Source: Pseudomonadota bacterium
GTDB lineage: Bacteria > Pseudomonadota > Gammaproteobacteria > PS1 > Pseudothioglobaceae
Assembly: GCA_022600395.1 (NCBI GenBank)
Contig: JAHZKM010000064.1
Location: 1-23,430, forward strand
DNA length: 23,430 nt
Direction: 5' to 3'
This document shows positions 1 through 8,500 of this stretch, piece after piece. A program made the position numbers and the translations under genes. The notes below the pieces were generated by a model, which was given only the letters and a program-made list of their open reading frames with translations, was not told the origin of the DNA and searched no databases. Each line of letters starts with the position of its first letter. Positions within the stretch are counted from its first letter, which is position 1.

Positions 1-1152
1 ACCCAGAGGAGATGAAAATCTTGCTGTGCCAGAGGTGGGTAGCACATGGTTTGGTCCAGCGCAGTAATCACCCAAAGATTCACACGTATGACGGCCCATG
101 AAAATAGCGCCAGCATGTTTAATACCATCCAACATACTTTGAGGATCTTCAACTGACAGCTCTAAATGCTCAGGCGCAATTTGATTAGATAGCTTGACAG
201 CCTCATCCATATCTTGAGTGAGGATTAGAGCGCCGCGATCTTTAAGTGCTGTTGCAATAATATCTTGACGCTCCATGGTTGGAAGAAGCTTGGCAATACT
301 TGCCTCTACTTGCTCGATAAAATCTTCATCTGGACAAAGTAAAATAGATTGCGCATCTTCATCATGCTCAGCTTGAGAGAATAGATCCATGGCAATCCAA
401 TCAGGATTAGTTTTGCCATCGCAAATAATTAAAATTTCACTAGGACCAGCAATCATATCAATACCAACCTGACCAAAGACAACACGCTTGGCAGTAGCTA
501 CGTAGATATTGCCCGGGCCGACTATTTTATCAACCTTAGGAATGGTTTGTGTGCCGTAAGCTAATGCTGCAACTGCTTGCGCGCCACCCACAGTAAAAAC
601 AGTATCTACACCTGAAATATAAGCCGCAGCAAGCACCAATTGATTGGTAACGCTGTCTGGAGTTGGCACTACCATAATAAGTTCTTCAACGCCTGCTACT
701 TTAGCAGGAATAGCGTTCATCAGTACAGAAGAAGGGTAAGCGGCTTTCCCCCCTGGTACATATAGACCAACACGGTCTAATGGAGTTATTTTTTGCCCTA
801 GCATTGTTCCGTTGTCTTCGGTATAAGTCCAGGTATCTTGTTTTTGTTTTTGATGGTATGTCTTTACCCGATCGGCAGCAGTTTTTAGAGCGGTTTTTTC
901 TTGTTCATCGAGTGTATCGAATGCTTCTTTTAGGGTTGCTGTGTTAATTGACAGCTCGCCCATATTCTGAGCATTCATTCTATCAAATCGATTGGTGTAA
1001 TCCACTAAAGCTTTATCACCAGTGTCGCGAATATTAGCAATAATGTCATCAACTGTTTGTGCAACTTCACTATTAGAAACGCTTTCCCAAGCGAGTAGTT
1101 TGCTTAAATTATCTTGAAAGTCTGAATGGCTAGAGTTAAGTTTTGTAATCAT
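1..1152 (-). CDS. hisD: Histidinol dehydrogenase, partial (C-terminus off the window edge)
   Basis: HisD performs the last two steps of histidine synthesis, the NAD-dependent four-electron oxidation of histidinol to histidine, in the cytoplasm. The frame is open for 384 codons and runs off the left edge; the family is about 430 residues, so roughly the last 45 are missing. Visible landmarks are [12 protein letters not shown] (about 131-142), the zinc-ligand stretch SQAEHDED with Q260 and H263, the catalytic pair E328/H329 in APEHLEL, and D362 within [13 protein letters not shown], a third zinc ligand. The fourth ligand, a C-terminal His, would lie outside the window. The ATG start overlaps the hisG stop as ATGA (positions 1149-1152), so translation is probably coupled to hisG. 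The identification is secure. Confidence 0.97.
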   Translation of the reverse strand, partial: MITKLNSSHSDFQDNLSKLLAWESVSNSEVAQTVDDIIANIRDTGDKALVDYTNRFDRMNAQNMGELSINTATLKEAFDTLDEQEKTALKTAADRVKTYHQKQKQDTWTYTEDNGTMLGQKITPLDRVGLYVPGGKAAYPSSVLMNAIPAKVAGVEELIMVVPTPDSVTNQLVLAAAYISGVDTVFTVGGAQAVAALAYGTQTIPKVDKIVGPGNIYVATAKRVVFGQVGIDMIAGPSEILIICDGKTNPDWIAMDLFSQAEHDEDAQSILLCPDEDFIEQVEASIAKLLPTMERQDIIATALKDRGALILTQDMDEAVKLSNQIAPEHLELSVEDPQSMLDGIKHAGAIFMGRHTCESLGDYCAGPNHVLPTSGTARFSSPLG

Positions 1153-1766
1153 AGGTTTTTTTCAATGGCTTTAATCCACGCTTTAATAACTGTATTTTTA
1201 GTTTTAAATGAGGCGCTGTTGACTACTAAGCGTGAGCTAATATCTACAATATGGTCTAATGGGATAAGGCCGTTAGCTTTTAGGGTATTGCCGGTATCAA
1301 CCAAATCCACAATGCAGTGCGACAAGCCAACCACAGGGGCAAGCTCCATCGCGCCATATAATTTGATGATTTCACAAGGCTGGCCTTTTTTCTCAAAGTA
1401 TTGTTTGGCAGATTTTACGTATTTTGTTGCTACTTTTAAAACACCCGTTTGTTGATAATCTGGAGATTTAGCAGCCACCATAAGTTTGCATTTAGCAATG
1501 CCCAAATCCAACATTTCAAAAAGCCCATTAGCACCATGCTCAAGAAGCACATCTTTACCAGCAATACCCATATCGGCAGCGCCATGCTGGACAAAGACAG
1601 GCACATCAGTAGCACGAATAATAATCACTTTAACGTCATCAAGATTGGTGTCTAAAATTAGCTTACGAGAATTTAATTCTTCATCAGCTATTTCTAGTCC
1701 AGCTTTTTTTAATAAGGGTAGGGTTTGTTCTAAGATTCTGCCTTTAGATAGTGCTATGGTTAACAT
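1149..1766 (-). CDS. hisG: ATP phosphoribosyltransferase, short catalytic form
   Basis: HisG joins ATP and PRPP in the first and controlled step of histidine synthesis. At 205 aa it is the short form: the N-terminal [11 protein letters not shown], the [12 protein letters not shown] segment (about 61-72) and the PRPP-binding loop DLVDTGNTL (154-162) are present, and the C-terminal regulatory ACT-like domain of long HisG is absent. Short HisG works as a hetero-octamer with HisZ, a histidyl-tRNA synthetase paralogue. HisZ is not in this window and must be encoded elsewhere. The gene begins 12 nt after the murA stop and overlaps hisD by 4 nt, so it is an internal operon gene. The start is supported by the conserved N-terminus. 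Confidence 0.96.
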   Translation of the reverse strand: MLTIALSKGRILEQTLPLLKKAGLEIADEELNSRKLILDTNLDDVKVIIIRATDVPVFVQHGAADMGIAGKDVLLEHGANGLFEMLDLGIAKCKLMVAAKSPDYQQTGVLKVATKYVKSAKQYFEKKGQPCEIIKLYGAMELAPVVGLSHCIVDLVDTGNTLKANGLIPLDHIVDISSRLVVNSASFKTKNTVIKAWIKAIEKNL

Positions 1767-1778
1767 GATATTTTTTCT

Positions 1779-3038
1779 CTAATCTTGTATGCGTTCAATT
1801 TGAGCGCCTAGTAATTTTAATTTCTCTTCAATGGTATCATAGCCACGATCAAGATGGTAAACGCGTTCAATCGCAGTTGTGCCTTTGGCAGCCAAGCCTG
1901 CAAGCACTAAAGAAGCTGAAGCTCTTAAGTCGGTTGCCATCAAGTTTGCACCTGTTAGAGATTTTACACCTTTGCAAATGACCGTGTTACCTTCTAAAGT
2001 TAGCTTAGCACCCATTCGAGATAACTCTGGAATATGCATAAAGCGATTTTCAAAGATGGTTTCAGTAATAGCTGATTGTCCATCTGCGATGCAATTTAGT
2101 GCACAAAATTGCGCCTGCATATCAGTGGGGAAATTTGGATAAGCGCTGGTTTTTACATTCACAGCTTTAGGGCGTTTGCCTTTCATATCAAGCGTGATTG
2201 ATCGATCATCATAATCAATCGTAGCACCAGCCTCTTGGAGCTTGTTAATAATGGCTTGCATTGACTGATATCGAACATTTTTTAGTGTGACTTTGCCGCC
2301 AGTGATAGCACCAGCAATTAGATAGGTTCCTGCTTCAATACGATCAGGACAAACGCTATGACTAGTGCCAGAAAGATTGGAAACGCCTTGGATGGTAATA
2401 ATGGACGTACCAGCGCCAGTAATTTTAGCGCCCATATTAATCAAGCAATTAACCAAGTCCACAATTTCGGGCTCTTGAGCGGCGTTATGAATGGTGGTTA
2501 TCCCTTGTGCTAAGGTTGCTGCCATCAGGATATTTTCAGTTGCAGTAACACTGATTTGTTCAAAGTGGATATCAGTACCGATGAGTTGCTCAGTAGTTGC
2601 GTAAATATAGCCGCCTTTAACTGTAATTTTTGCACCAAGACTTTCCAATGCTTTTAGGTGTAAATTCACCGGGCGAGTACCAATCGCACAACCGCCTGGT
2701 AAAGAGATTTTGGCTTCTTTGTACTTTGCTAGCATTGGACCAAGTGCCAAAATTGATGCACGCATGGTTTTGACTAAATTATATTCACCCATGAGTTTGG
2801 TGAGTTTTGAGGCGTTTATATGTAAAGAGCTGTCAGATTCTAGAATAAACTCTCCACCCATATCCATGAGTAGTCTTAACGTAGTTGAAACGTCGCTCAG
2901 ATGGGGAGTGTTTGTGAGTGTTATTGGTCCATCGGCTAAAATTGAGGCAAATAAAATAGGTAAGGCAGCGTTTTTAGACCCAGCAATCTTAACTGTACCG
3001 TTAAGTGCTATGCCACCCTTAATAACCAGTTTGTACAT
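1779..3038 (-). CDS. murA: UDP-N-acetylglucosamine 1-carboxyvinyltransferase (MurA)
   Basis: MurA transfers enolpyruvate from PEP to UDP-GlcNAc, the first committed step of peptidoglycan synthesis, in the cytosol. The 419-aa length is typical. K22 in GSKNAALP and the loop Cys117 in LPGGCAIGTRP are the catalytic lysine and the cysteine that fosfomycin modifies in sensitive enzymes; this enzyme has Cys, not the Asp of naturally resistant forms. The C-terminal half carries the expected FPTDMQAQF and DLRASASLVLAGL segments. Its ATG shares one base with the mlaC stop (TAATG), so it is translationally coupled to mlaC. The mla-murA-hisG-hisD order is a widespread proteobacterial arrangement. Confidence 0.98.
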   Translation of the reverse strand: MYKLVIKGGIALNGTVKIAGSKNAALPILFASILADGPITLTNTPHLSDVSTTLRLLMDMGGEFILESDSSLHINASKLTKLMGEYNLVKTMRASILALGPMLAKYKEAKISLPGGCAIGTRPVNLHLKALESLGAKITVKGGYIYATTEQLIGTDIHFEQISVTATENILMAATLAQGITTIHNAAQEPEIVDLVNCLINMGAKITGAGTSIITIQGVSNLSGTSHSVCPDRIEAGTYLIAGAITGGKVTLKNVRYQSMQAIINKLQEAGATIDYDDRSITLDMKGKRPKAVNVKTSAYPNFPTDMQAQFCALNCIADGQSAITETIFENRFMHIPELSRMGAKLTLEGNTVICKGVKSLTGANLMATDLRASASLVLAGLAAKGTTAIERVYHLDRGYDTIEEKLKLLGAQIERIQD

Positions 3039-3688
3039 TATTTTTGATTTAGCTTTTCAATAGTTTTTTGAATCAAGCTATCTAAACCTTTGCGCTTAAT
3101 GTGAGAGTTAAATTGCGCATTATAATTTTTCACAACACTTACGCCTGAAAAAACCACATCATATATTCTCCAGCGTCCATCTCTAATCATTTTTAAAGTG
3201 ATGACTGAAGGCTTGCTTTCGGCGTTAGCTTTAATTTCAAGATTAACTAAAGCTCTATTGTCTTTTCTTAAAACATTTTGCTGTAGCGCAATTTCTACAT
3301 AATCGATGTCTTTGTATGAGTAAAGCATACCTACATAATCTTTAATCAAAGAGTGCTCAATGTAGTTAACAAACAATTGTTTTTGCTGAGCATTTAACTG
3401 ATTCCAATGATCTTCAAGAGCAATTTGAGTGCTGGTTTCCATGGCAATATAAGGCAGAACTTTTATCTTGACTAGGCTTGTGGTATTTTCCATTGAAGCT
3501 TGTTCAGATTTTTTTAATTCTTTGAATGAAGAAAGTGCACTAAGCATAATATTAAGCGCTGCTGTACCAGGTGGATCAAGAATATCAATCACCTCTTGCT
3601 TTTCAATAGGAATTTTAGGAGCTTCCTCTTGTGCAAAAGCAAAGTTCATTTGCAGGATAGATAATATAATAAGAGCTGTTTTTATCAT
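3038..3688 (-). CDS. mlaC: MlaC/Ttg2D-family periplasmic phospholipid-binding protein
   Basis: This resembles MlaC (Ttg2D, 'toluene tolerance' family), the periplasmic shuttle that carries phospholipids between the outer-membrane MlaA complex and the inner-membrane MlaFEDB ABC transporter. The 216-aa product starts with a signal peptide (MIKTALIILSILQMNFAFAQ, cleavage near residue 20). The mature part has the family pattern: a helical N-terminal half with KIKVLPYIAMETSTQIALEDHW, then LMKDYV-like and DGRWRIYDVVFSGVSVVKNY segments. The family is recognised from overall pattern, so the detailed role is inferred. It is the first gene of its unit. mlaF, mlaE, mlaD, mlaB and ibaG, which usually precede murA with it, are absent; uvrC lies divergently only 48 nt away. 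Confidence 0.88.
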   Translation of the reverse strand: MIKTALIILSILQMNFAFAQEEAPKIPIEKQEVIDILDPPGTAALNIMLSALSSFKELKKSEQASMENTTSLVKIKVLPYIAMETSTQIALEDHWNQLNAQQKQLFVNYIEHSLIKDYVGMLYSYKDIDYVEIALQQNVLRKDNRALVNLEIKANAESKPSVITLKMIRDGRWRIYDVVFSGVSVVKNYNAQFNSHIKRKGLDSLIQKTIEKLNQK

Positions 3689-3736
3689 TATTTATAGTAA
3701 GAAATAAATTTTGTTTTTATTTTACCTTTTTCACTT

Positions 3737-5527
3737 ATGTCTATTCAAGAAAAACTTGACAATCTAACGCAAAATTCTGGTGTTTATCAAATGCTGGATA
3801 AACAGGGTTTAGTCATTTATGTAGGCAAGGCTAAAAACCTAAAAAATCGAGTCTCTAGCTATTTTGTTAAACGACATGATAGTGGTAAAACTCGAGCACT
3901 TGTCGCTAATATTGATAGCTTTGAGGTGTTGCTAACTGAGACCGAAACTCAAGCACTATTACTTGAGGCAGAGCTGATTAAACAGCATATGCCTAGATAC
4001 AATATTTTGTTAAAAGATTCAAAGAGTTACCCTTATATTGCTATTAGTAATGACAAACATCCTAGAGTGAGTTTTTTTAGAGGAAAAAAACAAGAAAAAT
4101 GCCAGTATTTTGGACCATACCCCTCGGCTCATGTGGTGCGAGACTCTCTTGGGTTGCTAAAGAAGATATTTAAAGTAAGGCAATGCACTAATGCAACTTA
4201 TAGATCTAGATCTAGAGCGTGTTTGGAGTATCAAATCGGTTTGTGTAGTGCGCCTTGTGTCGGGCATATTAACGATGAAAATTATCAGCAAGATGTCAAG
4301 ATGATGTCTTTGTTTTTGGCAGGTAAGGGCAAGCAAACTTTAGATAAAATTTCTCAAAAAATGCAAATTGCATCAGCCAATCAAGAATTTGAGCTCGCTG
4401 CACACTTGCGTGACCAACTGATTGATTTAAGAAAAATTCAAGAGCGGCATGCGTCAAATTCTACTGCCGATATGGATGTTATTGCCGGCGTTCAGCAAGA
4501 AGGTGTGAATGCCATTGAGGTCTTGTTTATTCGTGCAGGCAAACAAGTGGGGCAGGAGTTTATTTTGCCTAAAAATTCATCTACGGAAGCTGTTGAAGTT
4601 GTTTTGAGTGCTTTTTTACCTTTGTATTATTTGGGTAAAGATACACCAAAGCAATTATTGATTAGCCATAAACTACTAGATAAGAAAGTCATTTCCAGTG
4701 CGCTTAATACGCATATTATTGATACTCCAAGCAAGGATAAAAAGCATTATTTAAATATTGCCAATTTGACAGTAAAAGAAAATCTTAAGCAAAATCTTTT
4801 AGCAAGATTTAGAAAAAAATCGACACTTGTCCATTTACAAAGTATTTTGAATTTAAAAAAACTGCCAGAAACCATGGAGTGTTTTGATATTAGCCATATG
4901 ATGGGTGAATCCACAACTGCTTCTTGCGTTGTTTTTGAAAAAGGTGTGCCAAAGGTGAGTAAGTATCGGCAATTTGATATTAATAATATCACCCCAGGTG
5001 ATGATTACGCAGCGATGAATCAAGTCATTTTTAGACGCTATTCAAAATTGTTAAAAAGCAATATGCCTTTGCCAGATTTAATTCTAATTGATGGTGGCTT
5101 GGGTCAGCTAAATCAAGCCATTATGGTGATGAATTCAATTGGCGTGGATGAGGTTCAATTAGTTGGTGTTGCTAAGGGTGAAAAACGCAAAGCTGGTTTG
5201 GAGACGCTAATCACTGTTGATCAGGGGCAAGTACATAAGATTAATCTGCCACCCCATGATCCAGCTCTTATGCTGATTAATCACATTCGCGATGAATCGC
5301 ACCGTTTTGCGATTAAAAATCATCGGCTAAAACGCTCTAAAAATCGTACCACTTCGCCTTTAGAATCTATTTCTGGGGTGGGTAAATTAAGGCGAGCTGC
5401 ACTGCTCAATTATTTTGGCGGACTCCAAGAAATCAAACAAGCGTCTGTTGATGAAATTCAAAAAGTCCATGGTATTAATTTAGCATTAGCGACTAAAATA
5501 GTCGAAACACTCAACGCATCTAGGTAG
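3737..5527 (+). CDS. uvrC: Excinuclease ABC subunit C (UvrC)
   Basis: UvrC makes both incisions in nucleotide-excision repair after UvrAB has loaded it at a lesion. The 596-aa protein has the full layout: an N-terminal GIY-YIG nuclease (GVYQ at 15-18, IYVGKAKNLKNR at 27-38); a four-cysteine cluster C150-x11-C162-x7-C170-x3-C174, the spacing that binds [4Fe-4S] in E. coli UvrC; a UVR domain for UvrB contact (about 202-237); the RNase H-like nuclease domain (DISHMMGE, LILIDGGLGQL, HDPALMLINHIRDESHRFAI); and a C-terminal tandem helix-hairpin-helix (from about 545). It is divergent from mlaC and is followed after 5 nt by a small membrane-protein gene. Confidence 0.98.
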   Translation: MSIQEKLDNLTQNSGVYQMLDKQGLVIYVGKAKNLKNRVSSYFVKRHDSGKTRALVANIDSFEVLLTETETQALLLEAELIKQHMPRYNILLKDSKSYPYIAISNDKHPRVSFFRGKKQEKCQYFGPYPSAHVVRDSLGLLKKIFKVRQCTNATYRSRSRACLEYQIGLCSAPCVGHINDENYQQDVKMMSLFLAGKGKQTLDKISQKMQIASANQEFELAAHLRDQLIDLRKIQERHASNSTADMDVIAGVQQEGVNAIEVLFIRAGKQVGQEFILPKNSSTEAVEVVLSAFLPLYYLGKDTPKQLLISHKLLDKKVISSALNTHIIDTPSKDKKHYLNIANLTVKENLKQNLLARFRKKSTLVHLQSILNLKKLPETMECFDISHMMGESTTASCVVFEKGVPKVSKYRQFDINNITPGDDYAAMNQVIFRRYSKLLKSNMPLPDLILIDGGLGQLNQAIMVMNSIGVDEVQLVGVAKGEKRKAGLETLITVDQGQVHKINLPPHDPALMLINHIRDESHRFAIKNHRLKRSKNRTTSPLESISGVGKLRRAALLNYFGGLQEIKQASVDEIQKVHGINLALATKIVETLNASR

Positions 5528-5532
5528 GAACT

Positions 5533-5709
5533 ATGTTTTTAATTCGTCTTTTAATTATTGCTTTTATTGTTGGTTATTGTGTCTGGTTTATCAGCAATAA
5601 AGTATTAGGCAAAAATTTAAAAATAGCACGAGTGATTGCCGCAACTTTAATTGTTACGACAGTTATTTATCTGTTATTAGGCGGTTTGTCGTATTTGCTA
5701 GAAGGCTAA
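5533..5709 (+). CDS. Small two-helix membrane protein, unknown function
   Basis: This 58-codon frame begins at ATG 5533, just after the uvrC stop, with a GGTAGGAA ribosome-binding site overlapping that stop. The product starts MFLIRLLIIAFIVGYCVW and has two hydrophobic stretches (about 2-21 and 34-55) separated by a basic loop SNKVLGKNLKIAR, then ends in LLEG. It looks like a two-pass inner-membrane miniprotein with a positively charged cytoplasmic hairpin. It fills the space between uvrC and the convergent SMR gene almost exactly, leaving 7 nt. Tight coupling, a good RBS and the coherent hydrophobic pattern argue that it is real. I do not recognise a family, so the function is unknown. Confidence 0.7.
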   Translation: MFLIRLLIIAFIVGYCVWFISNKVLGKNLKIARVIAATLIVTTVIYLLLGGLSYLLEG

Positions 5710-5716
5710 TTTTTTG

Positions 5717-6046
5717 CTAAAGGTCATTGGCGCTTAAATGTAAGCCAATAACTCCAGCAACAATCAAAAGAATGCTAAAAAATTTCACAAAGCTAATAGA
5801 TTCTTCGAAATACATAATACCAATCACAGTGATGAGTATTGTACCTAGTCCTGCCCAAATGGCATAAGCAATACCCATTTCAAACTTTTTTAAGGCCAAG
5901 GTTAAGGCGATAAATGATAAGGCATAGCAAACAAAGATTAGCACAGAGGGTAAGAGTTTGCTAAAACCATCTGAGAGTTTCATAGCAGTCGTGCCAGCCA
6001 CTTCAAGAGCAATAGCCAATATTAAAAATAACCAAGCTTGACTCAT
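5717..6046 (-). CDS. Small multidrug resistance (SMR) family transporter
   Basis: This 109-aa, four-helix inner-membrane protein belongs to the EmrE/SugE (SMR) family, which exports cationic compounds or guanidinium as antiparallel dimers driven by protons. The membrane-embedded acidic residue is E15 in IALEVAGTTAMKLSDGF. The second-half signature GIAYAIWAGLGTILITVIG is intact, followed by MYFEESISFVKFFSILLIVAGVIGLHL. The sequence alone does not separate a polyspecific drug exporter (EmrE/Qac) from a guanidinium exporter (Gdx/SugE), although the AMKLSDGF and AYAIWAGLG patterns look more EmrE/Qac-like. Its ATG overlaps the upstream HAD gene's TGA (ATGA at 6043-6046), so it is the last gene of the uup-HAD-SMR unit. 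Confidence 0.93.
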   Translation of the reverse strand: MSQAWLFLILAIALEVAGTTAMKLSDGFSKLLPSVLIFVCYALSFIALTLALKKFEMGIAYAIWAGLGTILITVIGIMYFEESISFVKFFSILLIVAGVIGLHLSANDL

Positions 6047-6588
6047 GATGCTTTTTTGGAAATAAGTAGCGTGTTTAAATGGGCTGTGTGCTTGATAATT
6101 TTGTCAGTGACATTTACCAAAATTGACAAGTTTGACGCCTCCCAAACTGGCATATCGCGCATATGATCACCCATATAATCAAATCCCTTATGGCCAAAAC
6201 GCTCAATAAGCTTATCAGCTTTATTGTGCGAAGATAGGTTGAAATCGGCATTACTAGCCATAACGTCATCAAACAAATTAATATATTTGGCAACCGTAAA
6301 AGCATAATCCTTGTGTGAGGCTGTTGCTAGAATAATACTTGAGCCTTGTTTCTTGCGCGTATGAATATAATCTAGTGTCTCTTGGATATAAGGAAGCGCA
6401 CTAGGGTCAATTTCAAAGCGTTTAACCAGTTGTTCTTTTAAATAGCCTTTGCCTTTAAAAAACCAAAATGGGTAGCGCAATATTAGCCAAGGACGTCGTT
6501 TAAGAGTGCCTATGGAAGATTCGTATAATAAGTCCGTGTTAATCAGGGTGTGATCCAAATCAACAATGAGTGGTATGTTTTGTTTCAT
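6043..6588 (-). CDS. HAD-family phosphatase, stand-alone relative of the UbiA-fused HAD domain
   Basis: A cytoplasmic HAD-superfamily hydrolase. Counting from the chosen start, motif I is DLDHTL (nucleophile and acid/base Asp), motif II is the Thr/Ser of ILATAS, motif III is a Lys in SHNKADKL and motif IV is DYMGDHMRDMPVW. The pattern closely resembles the N-terminal HAD module found fused to UbiA-type prenyltransferases, but no UbiA domain follows; the next gene is an SMR transporter. The substrate is unknown. I chose ATG 6588 (181 aa): its ATGA overlaps the uup stop, and GGGGAGA sits 7 nt upstream as ribosome-binding site. An ATG five codons earlier (6603) would place that site inside the coding region and has no ribosome-binding site of its own. 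Confidence 0.88.
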   Translation of the reverse strand: MKQNIPLIVDLDHTLINTDLLYESSIGTLKRRPWLILRYPFWFFKGKGYLKEQLVKRFEIDPSALPYIQETLDYIHTRKKQGSSIILATASHKDYAFTVAKYINLFDDVMASNADFNLSSHNKADKLIERFGHKGFDYMGDHMRDMPVWEASNLSILVNVTDKIIKHTAHLNTLLISKKAS

Positions 6589-8438
6589 TCTAATTCTCCC
6601 CATTTATCAAAGTAGCGTTCCAAATCAGCCTCGAGTCGGGCTAGGCGAATGAGTGCATCTTGCGATTCGTCCGTTTGGAAAAATTCTGGATCTGACAGTC
6701 GCATTTGAATTTCCCCAATTTCGATTTCAGTTTTTTCAATTTTTTCAGGTAATTTTTTTAATTCTTGTTGTTGTTTATAGCTGAGTTTTTTAGGACTATT
6801 ATTGGTTGATTTTTCAGCCTTTGGCTTGGACTTTGTTTTGGTTTTTTGTATCTCTACCTGCTCTTGTTTTTGACTAAGGTAGTCATCATAGCCACCCGCG
6901 TATTGGTTAATAACACCGTCTCCATCGAGTACCACCGTTGAGCCAACAACGTTATTTAAAAAAGTTCGATCATGAGAGATAAGAATTAAAGTGCCGTTGT
7001 AGCCAACTAGCATTTCCTCTAGAAGCTCTAAAGTTTCTACGTCTAAATCATTGGTTGGCTCATCAAGTACGAGTAAGTTAGCAGGCTGAGATAGAATTTT
7101 GGCAAGCATGAGTCGATTTTTCTCGCCACCTGAGAACATTCTAATAGGTGCCATGGCTTGCTTTCCAGTAAACAAAAATTGGCGCAAGTAGCCAATAATA
7201 TGTTTGCTTTTACCACCAACATCAATGCGTTCACGACCGCCAGAAACAAAGTCCATGGCTTTCATGTTTGGATCAAGATTGTCGCGCATCTGATCAAAAT
7301 AGGCAAGCTGAATGGTTTTTGAGCGCCGTATTGTGCCCTTGGTAGGCTGTAGTTCATCTAGTAGTAATTTTATAAAGGTAGATTTTCCACTACCATTACC
7401 ACCAATAATGCCGATTTTTTCACCTTTGAGCACCAGCATTGAGAAGTCTTTAACTAGCTCCAAACCTGATATATCATAAGAGATTTTTTTAACCTCAAAA
7501 ACTACTTTAGAGGCTCTATTTTCGTCTTCCAAAGCATGAATTTTGACGTTGCCTTTTTTGGCGCGACGATCAGTAAAAGATTTACGCATAGATTCTAAAG
7601 CCCTAACTCTGCCTTCATTTCTGGTGCGACGGGCTTTAATGCCTTGACGAATCCAAACCTCTTCCTGAGCCAGTTTTTTGTCAAAACGAGCATTGGCAAT
7701 CTCTTCTGCATGAAGCTGCTCATCTTTACGTTTAACGTAAGCTTTATAGTCACACTCAAAGACGCTCAAATGTCCACGATCTAGGTCGAATACTTTATTA
7801 ACAATGCCGGCAATAAAAGAGCGGTCATGGCTAATGATAACCAAAGTACCGTGATATTCCTTGAGCATGCGCTCCAAATCCAAAATAGCGGTAATATCCA
7901 TATGGTTTGTTGGTTCATCTAATAGCAGCACATCCGGCTCTTGAATCAAAGCGCGTGCCAGCATCACACGACGTCTCCAGCCACCTGATAAAGTAGCCAG
8001 AGAGGTCTGTGGGTTTAATGAAAATCGATTAAGAATGGCTTCAATCTTATGTAGATATTGCCAACCATCGAGCTGGTCAATTTTTTGTTGAAATTCACCT
8101 GCCTTATCTAACTCACCATTGCTAATTAAGTATTGATACTGGGCGATAATATTGCCAATTTCTCCCAAACCTTCAGAGACAATATCAAACAGAGTTTTGT
8201 TGTTATCTTCAGGTGGCATTTGCTCCAAAAAGCTGATTTTTATGCCATTTTTAACTTTCAATTTGCCATCATCAGGTTCGATAGAGCCCGCTAAAATGCG
8301 CATAAAGGTTGATTTTCCTTCGCCATTTCGACCAATAAGTGCGATTTTGTCGCCTTTGAGAATGGTTGAGCTAACTTCATTGAGAATGGGTTTATCTGAA
8401 AAACTCAAAGAAATGTTGTCAAGTGTAATTAATGGCAT
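6585..8438 (-). CDS. uup: ABC-F family ATPase, Uup-like
   Basis: This 617-aa soluble protein has two ABC ATPase domains and no membrane segments. Domain 1 has Walker A GRNGEGKST (36-44), signature LSGGWRRR and Walker B DVLLLDEPTNHMD. Domain 2 has GGNGSGKST, FSGGEKNR and LLVLDEPTNDLD. The inter-domain linker is basic (RRTRNEGRVRALESMR). The tail is Lys-rich (KTKTKSKPKAEKS) and followed by a coiled-coil-like LPEKIEKTEIEIGEIQMRL, which is the DNA- and ribosome-binding C-terminal domain typical of Uup. ABC-F proteins act on ribosomes; Uup is linked to precise transposon excision and ribosome quality. Translation starts after a strong AAAAGGAG site. It is the first gene of the uup-HAD-SMR unit, divergent from ccmH. 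Confidence 0.95.
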   Translation of the reverse strand: MPLITLDNISLSFSDKPILNEVSSTILKGDKIALIGRNGEGKSTFMRILAGSIEPDDGKLKVKNGIKISFLEQMPPEDNNKTLFDIVSEGLGEIGNIIAQYQYLISNGELDKAGEFQQKIDQLDGWQYLHKIEAILNRFSLNPQTSLATLSGGWRRRVMLARALIQEPDVLLLDEPTNHMDITAILDLERMLKEYHGTLVIISHDRSFIAGIVNKVFDLDRGHLSVFECDYKAYVKRKDEQLHAEEIANARFDKKLAQEEVWIRQGIKARRTRNEGRVRALESMRKSFTDRRAKKGNVKIHALEDENRASKVVFEVKKISYDISGLELVKDFSMLVLKGEKIGIIGGNGSGKSTFIKLLLDELQPTKGTIRRSKTIQLAYFDQMRDNLDPNMKAMDFVSGGRERIDVGGKSKHIIGYLRQFLFTGKQAMAPIRMFSGGEKNRLMLAKILSQPANLLVLDEPTNDLDVETLELLEEMLVGYNGTLILISHDRTFLNNVVGSTVVLDGDGVINQYAGGYDDYLSQKQEQVEIQKTKTKSKPKAEKSTNNSPKKLSYKQQQELKKLPEKIEKTEIEIGEIQMRLSDPEFFQTDESQDALIRLARLEADLERYFDKWGELE

Positions 8439-8447
8439 GGGTCTCCT

Positions 8448-8471
8448 TTTACATCTCTTGAGAAGTGTAAA
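8448..8471. promoter_or_regulatory. Imperfect dyad in the uup/ccmH divergent region
   Basis: TTTACA (8448-8453) and TGTAAA (8466-8471) are perfect inverted repeats, and the inner bases CTCTTGAG continue the symmetry with one mismatch and one G-T pair, giving a 24-bp dyad centred at 8459.5. It is the only structured element in the 62-bp space between the two divergent starts and its left arm overlaps the uup ribosome-binding site. It could be an operator or an mRNA hairpin that masks the site. No regulator can be named, and chance occurrence is possible in AT-rich DNA. Confidence 0.3.
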
Positions 8472-8500
8472 ATCTAAGTTTTAGTGTTCATAAATAACGT

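Noticed and set aside
6589..6603. Earlier ATG (6603) as the HAD phosphatase start
   Set aside because: The bases after this ATG are the GGGGAGA ribosome-binding site for the ATG at 6588, which forms the ATGA overlap with the uup stop seen at other junctions.
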